Source of the DNA: Anthostomella pinea
Taxonomy: Eukaryota; Ascomycota; Sordariomycetes; Xylariales; Xylariaceae
Assembly: GCA_963556695.1 (NCBI GenBank)
Contig: CAUWAG010000007.1
Span: 682,001-746,000, forward strand
DNA: 64,000 nucleotides
Direction of reading: 5' to 3'
A model generated the notes under the pieces. It was not told the origin of the DNA and searched no databases. It worked only from the letters and a program-made list of their open reading frames with translations. Below are positions 57,071-64,000 of the stretch, one piece after another (the first letter of the stretch is position 1; every line of letters begins with the position of its first letter). A program made the position numbers and the translations under genes.

Positions 57071-58831
57071 GAGGGTGGTGGTCTCGGGATCGGGGGGAGG
57101 GAGAAGGAGGAGAGAAGGAGATGGGGAGATGGGGAGATGGGGAGATGGGGAAGAAGAGGTGCTATGCTCTGCCCCTAGAGCCCCTCGCAGAACCACGCAG
57201 CGCTGTCGATGCCACACACGCTATTTCGGAAGGATGGCTGTGAAGACCGGGAGTTGGCGGCAGGCTCAGAAGCTCGTAAGGCGCTGGGATCATGAGCCTG
57301 ACCTGTGTTGAGGCGGCGGGTCGCGATGTCGTGTATGCGTCGTCGATCGTGGGTTCGGGGCGAGCTGTGAGCTGCGAGCTACGAGCTGCGAGGCAGGCGG
57401 GCGGGAGAGGCTGACAGAATCAGATGGTGTTATTATACAAGGGTCGGTCGTAGTGCACAGACAGAAGTCGGGTTGGACAGGGAATGGCCAAAGGGCGGCT
57501 GCGCTTCAATGTCGTGCGGGTTGGCGGGTTGGCGGGTTGGAAGATGGATGGGGATGAGTGAGTTGGGTTGTGTTGCCTTCAATGCAGACTGGAGGTGGAG
57601 GAGCGGGTTGAATCAGAGTTCGAAGCGACCTGAACTGCCAGACTGCCTGACTCCCACTGGGGAGAGCTCACGGGTCCACGGACCACGGCTGCTGCGAAGG
57701 CCCTGTCTCCACCGCCGCGTCCCCCGGCCAATCAAAGGCCAGATGTCTTTTGGAGCCTCGCTGCCCATTCTGTGCCATGTGGGGCCACATACCCCAAGCA
57801 GCCAAGCCACACAAAGCCACACAAAGCCACATTGGCATACCCCGTGCCCCCTTTACATTTTCAGCAAGCAACCTACCTAGGAGGTAAGGATAAGGCAATC
57901 CCTCGTAGACACCTGGGTCACTTCTAGTAGGTACAGTGTGTTACCTTAGTTAGTTTCCAAAGAAGACAAGTTGAATATATTGGCGTTCCTACTCGACACA
58001 GTAAGACCAGATCCGGCTTGGCGTCCTCGAAATGGAACATGAAGCATAGATCATCTCTCCAAATTTTCTAGAAAGGTAGGTAACACCAGTATGGAATATT
58101 CACGATTACCAGCAATATTCAGTTTACTTATACATCTGACGACTATGATGGGTCTAACTACAAAAGGCCCCCTTGTTGGTACCGCCCGGACGGCAGCAAC
58201 AAAGCCCAGGAGCAAAGCAGACTATCCTCGTCATCTCATGTAGTAACAACTCAGCCAGCAGGAAGATCGCCGGTCCCATTCCCAGTAGTCTCATCCGATG
58301 ATGGTGAGATGCCCAGGTTCCGACGAGACGACCACGTCGCTGACACATGAACTTCTTTATTCGTGAAATCCTCTCCGTCATCATCGTTATCAAGGTTTGT
58401 TGAATGGCACGCAAGCCACCGTGGCGTTCAGGGAGGTGGCAGTGCACCAACAAGGCCAATAGGGCATTTTTGGGCCACTTAGCCCACAGAAGGATTTTTG
58501 CAGAGATACAACAAGAACACGGATTACACCAGAATATACGTTTTCACCCATCCAAAAGCCCCCACGCTCTGTTTGACAAGGTTCGCTTCAAGGCAAGGGT
58601 CGTACTGGACACTACCCTCCGGATTTGGTCCCTGGTACCAGCCAGGACGAGTTGCTCGACCTGAGCGCAGGAAGTGCCACCAGCAACGCCTGGTTTCAAC
58701 TAGGATGTGTTGGCAGAGGGGGAAATTTCCCACGTCGACAGTTGATGTATTTGCGTATGGGTCGACGACTTGCAAATTTCAAGGAAACTCGGCAGCCGCT
58801 CGATTGGAAAATCAATAACTATTGACCTGGC
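57071..58831. promoter_or_regulatory. NOT1 upstream region and gene-free flank
   Basis: About 1.76 kb without coding content. It holds the GA-rich octamer repeat next to the NOT1 start and a short ACAAAGCCAC repeat near 57812-57830. The right boundary is the solo LTR. Confidence 0.5.
57117..57151. repeat. octanucleotide tandem repeat (GGGGAGAT)n
   Basis: About four copies of GGGGAGAT, 50-80 bp upstream of the chosen NOT1 start, probably in the 5' untranslated region. Confidence 0.8.
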
Positions 58832-59346
58832 TGTTACGAACCAACAAGACCACACAGGAGAGGAGGCCCGCGGACAGGCCAGGGTTCATTGGCAGAAAAT
58901 GAACGATTAGCACAACGCACGGAAGAAGGATACTGCGACACGAGTCACGTGACCAGGGGATAGCTGGGACAGCCAGCTATCCACGATATCCAGGATCGCT
59001 GGGATAGCCAGCTATCCATGATATCTGGGATCACTAGGATAGCCAACGATCCCAGATATCCACCTCATCAATAAAGAAGAGACTGGATATATAAGGATGG
59101 ACATTTCTTAGCTAGACAGATAGACAGTCTCTACCTCAGTGATTAATCTAAGCATCCTAGCCAACCCTAAGGTGGGAGAAATCTCCTGACGACTCAACTA
59201 TTCAGTGATCCCCCGGATCCAGACCAAGCCCCAGCATCTGAGTGTCTTTTAGTTGACAGAAGCCTTTATCGTCCTTTGTGTTAACTTACCTCAGAACATA
59301 AACCCTATAGAACCCTTTAGCCTTATAGGTTAGACGGCTCGTCACA
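58832..59346 (+). mobile_element. solo LTR of a retrotransposon
   Basis: A 515-bp unit beginning TGTTACGAACC and ending GGCTCGTCACA, short inverted ends of the TG...CA type found in Ty1 and Ty3 LTRs. It is flanked by near-identical 5-bp repeats CTGGC (58827-58831) and CTGGT (59347-59351), differing by one C/T. A TATATAAGG box lies near 59092, as expected for the LTR promoter. Inside is a partial tandem duplication around GGGATAGCCAGCTATCCA. No internal retroelement coding sequence adjoins it, so it is probably a recombination relic. Confidence 0.75.
58952..59060. repeat. tandem repeat inside the LTR
   Basis: Two to three diverged units of about 37-40 bp built on GATAGCCAGCTATCCA and GATATC. 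They form part of the U3-like segment upstream of the TATA box. Confidence 0.6.
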
Positions 59347-60237
59347 CTGGTCTTTCGAATAGTCTGGCCTCTAGGGGCCCTTGAGACAACGACGAAAACA
59401 TGCAAAGGTAGCCTCTAGCTACGGTACAAGGACACTGGTAATGGGTGCTACTCACGTGAATATCCGACATAGGGTGTTTTCTCCTCTCTGTTACGGTATT
59501 ACATGATACCTCCATATATTTATGTACATATATATCCCGAGCTTCCCCTTTCTCTTCCGACATTGCCTCTTCTTCCTTAGATATCGTTGAATCTAGATAT
59601 TTCAACCCATCAGCCCTGATCAGCGCAGCTGCAGGCCTGATTGTCACACTCTCCACTTTATCAATCTTCTATCAGATCATCAGCAAGCAGCCGGCTGAGG
59701 TAATTAAGATACTGTGGTATATCTCGTGATGGTTTCCGATACACTCTGTGGCGGGATAACAGCATAAGCTAATGTGTGTAGCTTCTGTACATTTGGCGAT
59801 TTAAGGAGGGATGAAGGTTTGACATGGTACAGTAACAGAGACGTCAAGCCAGAAAGGAAAGCATGTGAATAGGTGCCGCGCGGATATCACAAACCTTAGT
59901 AGGGTATCCCAAGAATAAAGCTCTCGTGGGGCGCCTCTTATAGTTTCACTGATGGAATCTAAATTCGAAAAAGCTTACCTACTTTAATTAGACCCTAGGT
60001 CAGTGGGAAAAGGCTCGTAGTCAACGCTATTTCTTTGGTCAGGGGCTACAGGAAAGGACTGGGCTCAAGGCACCTTCGTCAGGTCAATACGATTCGCAGT
60101 AGGATAAGTTGTGACCCGTGATCATTATAGTAACATCTAATAGGCAAGCATCCGCCTCTTCGTTTACAGATCCATTCAGCACATCGGCTGCTGCAATGCC
60201 ATAGTCTGACCAAAACCAACAGCTCCCTCACCCAACA
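59347..60237. other. intergenic right of the LTR
   Basis: About 890 bases without recognised genes. A minus-strand open stretch (59342-59656) has no known family and may be transposon-derived. Confidence 0.35.
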
Positions 60238-61615
60238 TCAAGGCGAAGTAGCATACATCATAGAAGAAGAGCACAGACGCCAATTCTGCGCCGGAAAACC
60301 CTCACCCTCCGAGATCGCGATGACCCAATCCGCGCTACACACCATCGTCGGAGCATAAAAGACGCCCCAGGGGCCGGTCTCCCGCTTGATTGCCAAGAGC
60401 CTCTCATAGTTGGTGCCGAAGAACGCATGCTGCCATCTGGGCTCCTCGATATCGCAAGCGTTGAAGTATGAGCCAGCCCCTGGGGTGACGGCTCGCCAAT
60501 CGTCCACTGAGTTAGTCGACGGCAGTGCCAGAGCTCCTTGATATCGAGGGGTCATGACCAAAAACCGAGCCTTGTTATGACTGCAGAACATGATCTCTCC
60601 CTTTACCCCAAATAGAATGGCAATTCCCAGAGGTCACAGTCAATGGAAAGAAAGGGCAACATAAAGCCAAAGAATTGCTTACTGTGTGAATTAAACCTGG
60701 CATGAGCCTCCCACAACGTCCGAGGCGCGACGCCCGCAAGGTCGTATAATCGAACAGATCCGACTCGAGCGGCCATGCCATTGTAATCGCTGATGCTATA
60801 CTGCGGCATGCAATCAAAGTCCTGTAGCCAGTGTGTCCAGATGCTGAGCGCACCAAAACCTGCTGAGCGACAGACGGAGTCATGACCTGTGTTCCTGAAA
60901 GAAGCGTGTTAACCGAAGCCCACCAGAGCAAAGATACTCCGGGGTAATCATTGTGTCTAAGACATTGCTGGCATAAGCAGCAATTGGCTGCTTATAGACT
61001 GCTCGGTGACTGTTATCTCAGCCACGGTCATTACCCCTGAACGGCGGACGGATGTTTCCGCGGATTAAAAGAAGATAGGGGTTGGTCACTTAACAACCAA
61101 GCGCAAATTCATATTCCGAGCAAAATTGACACCAACTTGTATGTGCCTCACCTTCGTGACGTCAACGGCACACAGCGGACTTCCGGCCTGCGTGCAGTTC
61201 ATCCCGGCCAACTGCGCCGTCACGTGGTACGTACCGCCCTTGGCCCCAGGTCGACTATACCGTGAGCGGGTCGTCAATGTAGAAGCGGGAGGAGCTCGCA
61301 TTGCGCAAGAGGAAATCGCACCGCGCCTCGTTCTTGTAGGGTCAGTCGTAGCAAACTGCTGCCGGCGGGACGGGCTTGAGGAGCGCGCCGTGGAGAGACC
61401 TGTTCAGGCTGGACCATTCTTCGGCGGGCCAGCCGGCGCTGCCGCGGTACCGTCGGCGGATGTCTCTGGGGCTGATTGCGGACTTGTTGTCGAAGGCGAT
61501 GCCGGATAAGCTGCCAATGCCTGCTTCGGTGAGCACCACGGACTCCGAGGGGGAAGTTGATGGCCTCGATCCCCGAGGTGAGGACTGCCAGGCTTGTGAC
61601 GAGGGCCGAACGCAT
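60238..61615 (-). pseudogene. berberine-bridge-type FAD oxidase, broken and internally deleted
   Basis: Pieces of a secreted BBE-like oxidoreductase occur in order. A signal-peptide-like MRSALVTSLAVLTSGIEA starts at 61615. EEWSSLNRSLHGALLKPVPP and a cysteine-bearing NEARCDFLLRN segment come next, then VRHIQVGVNFARNMNLRLVV. An intron ending near 60905 precedes NTGHDSVCRSAGFGALSIWT, whose His corresponds to the FAD-attachment region. The C-terminal BBE motif is RWQHAFFGTNYERLLAIKRE and GPWGVFYAPT. Stops lie at TGA after AAVCYD and at TAG in LTV-stop-STWGQG, where relatives have Trp. Frames change near 61540 and 61275. About 300 residues of the middle are absent between HARFNSH and KARFLVMTPRYQGAL. 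It is not functional. Confidence 0.7.
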
Positions 61616-62058
61616 GTCTGTGTGCTACTGGCTTTTCGTACAAGTTTGCCTAGATCGGTCTGTAAAAGGCCATGAGGGTTGTCGTCACTTAGTATTTGCT
61701 AGCACCGTGATAGCTCTGCAGAAAGTTCCCATGAAGAGTCCACAGCAGGCGAGTAGAGCCGTGATCGATGTCACAGTCAGCTTGGCGCGTGCGGTGCAGG
61801 CGAACATGTCCTGGAACGGAAAGAAAGCCTTCTTATATAGACTGCTGCATTATGTTCGCATAGTCTGGAAAGATGGAGACCAGCGGTCTCAGTCCCGCGA
61901 AGTAACCCTTCTCGGAAGTCATTTCTAACAACATGTTCCATCATTGCAGCGTAACTCTTCCTTTATGACACTTGAATCACTTCAGCATCTATCGTCGAGA
62001 TTCCTTATGATCCAATAGACCATCAGTCTCCACCACATACGTTACGCTACGCCCGTAT
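61616..62058. other. intergenic, nothing recognised
   Basis: About 440 bases between the oxidase remnant and the 3' end of the NTF2-like gene. No family features were seen. Confidence 0.4.
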
Positions 62059-62717
62059 CTAGCCGTATACGAGCTTGAACATATCGTTGAAGCAGTACGG
62101 CTTCTGCTCGGCGTCGGTCTTCAGAAGCATCGAATGGGCGAAGTTCATCGGTGCGTCAGTTTCGGTCAACTGAACCAGCCTGTTAGCATCCCAGATGCTT
62201 TTTCGAGGTAGAGTGATGTACGAACCTGCATCAGGCCAGTGACGAGAACGATGATTGAGCCATCAACGGACTGCTGAGCGTTCACTGTGGTGATCTGTAG
62301 CTTGGCGGTTTGCAGGTGCTCGACCTGGGCGCGGTATCAGTATTGCTTTTCCCGGGCGTTGACATTGGTATTCGCCGTACCGACCACTGCGCCCGAATAG
62401 CATCTACTCCTTGGGCCGTGTTGGACTCGAAGGTGAAGGTGGAGTCTGTGCGCTACATTCTCACTGCGATCAGTAACGTTCCCCCGGACCATGGGCTGGA
62501 TTCGGGTGCGCATACGTAGTATTCATTCACGAATCCCGCTCGGTCGGCCGCGAACTTGGTGTAGTAAGGCTGCACGAAGTTCGCTGAGGGTGGCGTGTCA
62601 GCGGAGTTGCGAAAGCTTGCGACGGGAGGCATGCGTACCGATGATGTGGTCGGAGGGGATGGCTGCAGCTGTTAGCACGCTGGAGGAACACGGCCGTCAA
62701 TGATGGGACTTACCCAT
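62059..62717 (-). CDS. NTF2-like protein (nuclear transport factor 2 family)
   Basis: Six exons: 62714-62717, 62639-62662, 62516-62583, 62381-62452, 62226-62324 and 62059-62169. They total 378 nt and join in frame to 125 residues, exactly the size of NTF2. Every intron is GT-AG and 51-63 nt long. The first coding exon is only ATGG and the second 24 nt. The protein starts MAIPSDHIIANFVQPYYTKF. It has the family phrases STFTFESNTAQGVDAI and GSIIVLVTGLMQ, and the terminal CFNDMFKLVYG matches the NTF2 ending FNDxFRL. NTF2 carries Ran-GDP into the nucleus; this copy is diverged, so it may be a paralogue with another partner. No exon is longer than 111 nt, so it is easily missed in ORF scans. Confidence 0.85.
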
Positions 62718-63505
62718 CTTGAGGGTCTTGACGAGCGCGTACGTGGCTCGAGAGTGTCGGCAGTGGAGGTGGAGGTGGAAATGGACTGGAGTATGGAGAA
62801 GGGTTTCTTCTTTCTTTCTCTGGAATGTTGATCGGGCGAAAGTGAGGTGACGACCTGGAGTTTCGACAGCTGTTGGGCTGTTGGGCTGGAGGGCTGGAGG
62901 GGCAGTCGCTGGAAGATGAGGCCCCACCCGAATAACAAATGTGCTGGCGGGGTAATCGATGTGGCCCACAGCTGTGGCTAACCAATCAGCACACTCGGGG
63001 TTCAGCACGCAGGTACCTCCGTAACTTGTCGACGACCACCTGAGTTCAATGTCGTCCTGCTGGACAGTGCTAAATACAGTGCCTTATACAGAGACACTGT
63101 ACTGTAATCTACACGCGACGATTTCGACTTCACCTGGTCTATCAGCTTCAGTGTACGTCGCTTCCATCCTTCCTCCTGGCTGCACTCCGTACTGCGCTCT
63201 GGGTACTACCGTATCGCTGGGTATGCTGTCCCCAGCTTCGCTGCTATACCAGCTTACTGCATCTATGATATACGCGATTCGGTAACGGATTCATATGCGC
63301 GTCGGAATTGCCGCAACTTCTCGTTTCACGAGGACTGCACCGTGCTATAGACCGTGCTTGTCGGGGACCGTCTCGGGGCCTTGGGCAGGTGGTGGGTGGG
63401 TGTGTGAGTATTGAGGCCCAACTGATTGCATTACAGGTTGCGCTTCCTGGTGGAAGACCGCTCCGTTCTACCAAAGCACTGCGGGTTTTGAATGAGGACA
63501 GCAAC
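62718..63505. promoter_or_regulatory. divergent upstream region of the NTF2-like gene and the right-edge gene
   Basis: About 790 bases between the divergent starts, without coding content. A CT/GA-rich tract lies next to the NTF2 start and probably forms its 5' untranslated region. Confidence 0.45.
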
Positions 63506-64000
63506 ATGGCTACCTCTGAAGATACCTCCCCCGGTCTTACCGCGAATGATCCAACGTCTGATGGGGTTCAACTTGAGGAAAGGGGCATTTCCCGCCTTCT
63601 ACGCCGACGTACACCTACCACAAGGCAAAATGCTCGAGACACGTCGGTAGGTTCTTTGGACAGGATATTTGACACCCGTACCCAGTCGGGTGGACAGCGC
63701 CTCCACGATGCTCCGCCGTCCTTGACATCGGGCGAGCAGTACTTCATCGACAATACATATGGTGTCAATGAGCTACGAGACAGCTTCTTCGACGCCATCT
63801 TCCTACCGCCTGAAGATGTCGATGCCCAGGACCTCATGGCACAGGCCGAGACCACTCTGCCTTACGCCCTTCGCAAGCAAGACCCGCTTTCTCTGAGCAA
63901 CTTCCTACCCAAGCAGTGGCACGAGGTCAAGGGTGTCATACGTCGGGTCACTACCACCCGCGCTGGCATCAAGCTTGCCAAGTCTTTCCTTGGGTTCTTC
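63506..64000 (+). CDS. probable multi-span membrane transporter, N-terminal part (runs off the window)
   Basis: An open frame of 165 codons from ATG 63506 reaches the window edge without a stop. The first 80 residues are polar and probably cytoplasmic (MATSEDTSPGLTANDPTSDG). The conserved-looking stretch follows: NELRDSFFDAIFLPPEDVD, TLPYALRKQDPLSLSNFLP and KQWHEVKGVIRRVTTTRAGI, ending at the beginning of a first hydrophobic segment (KLAKSFLGFF). This resembles the N-terminal region of fungal FUSC/aromatic-acid-exporter-like proteins with several membrane spans. That assignment is from memory of the pattern only. The start has no upstream in-frame ATG nearby. Confidence 0.5.
   Translation, partial: MATSEDTSPGLTANDPTSDGVQLEERGISRLLRRRTPTTRQNARDTSVGSLDRIFDTRTQSGGQRLHDAPPSLTSGEQYFIDNTYGVNELRDSFFDAIFLPPEDVDAQDLMAQAETTLPYALRKQDPLSLSNFLPKQWHEVKGVIRRVTTTRAGIKLAKSFLGFF

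Noticed and set aside
57071..57217. NOT1 start at 57217
   Set aside because: The extra residues come from a GA-rich tandem repeat and a region without similarity.
59342..59656. Retrotransposon gag coding beside the LTR
   Set aside because: The frame shows no zinc knuckle or recognisable gag features.

Overview
The window is genomic DNA of a filamentous ascomycete (Pezizomycotina, most like a Sordariomycete). The grounds are intron-rich genes with short GT-AG introns (about 50-90 nt, often with a CTAAC/CTGAC-type branch site), a Zn2Cys6 regulator, P450 and MFS genes, ankyrin proteins with fungal N-terminal domains, and AT-rich stretches that look like products of repeat-induced point mutation (RIP). 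It mixes conserved housekeeping genes with a decaying accessory part.

Left part (1-19.3 kb), mostly decaying accessory DNA. A complete but dead pogo/Fot1-type DNA transposon with TA duplications (228-2089) lies in AT-rich DNA. After it come a broken BAHD-like acyltransferase, a broken alpha/beta hydrolase, an ankyrin protein with three frameshifts, and a broken SPX-ankyrin-GDPD protein of the PHO81/NUC-2 type. An intact ankyrin protein with a fungal N-terminal domain follows, then an MFS sugar/polyol transporter interrupted by a single TAA. Housekeeping genes elsewhere read cleanly, so this decay looks genuine rather than a sequencing artefact.

19.2-24.3 kb is a 5-kb gene-free stretch. It holds a non-autonomous hAT-type MITE with a perfect 8-bp target duplication, heptanucleotide tandem repeats, and a GC-rich copy of a repeat whose AT-rich relative sits at 36.4 kb.

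24.3-30.5 kb is a conserved block: a GDS1-like winged-helix protein, an OMS1-like mitochondrial methyltransferase and an IMPACT-family protein. 31-40 kb is a compact accessory block. An MFS efflux transporter and a Zn2Cys6 factor are divergently transcribed and share a promoter with three perfect copies of CGGCCGGCGG. A complete P450 and a truncated P450 follow. This looks like a small regulator-transporter-P450 module.

40-50 kb holds a small three-exon gene of unknown function, a complete but dead Tc1/mariner element (41732-43380), a DHA1-type MFS transporter and a CPA2-type cation/proton antiporter. 50.3-57.1 kb encodes the CCR4-NOT scaffold NOT1.

The right end has a solo LTR (58832-59346), a broken and internally deleted berberine-bridge-type oxidase, an intact six-exon NTF2-like gene whose first coding exon is only 4 nt, and the start of a probable membrane transporter running off the edge. 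No rRNA gene, tRNA gene, telomere array or CRISPR was recognised.
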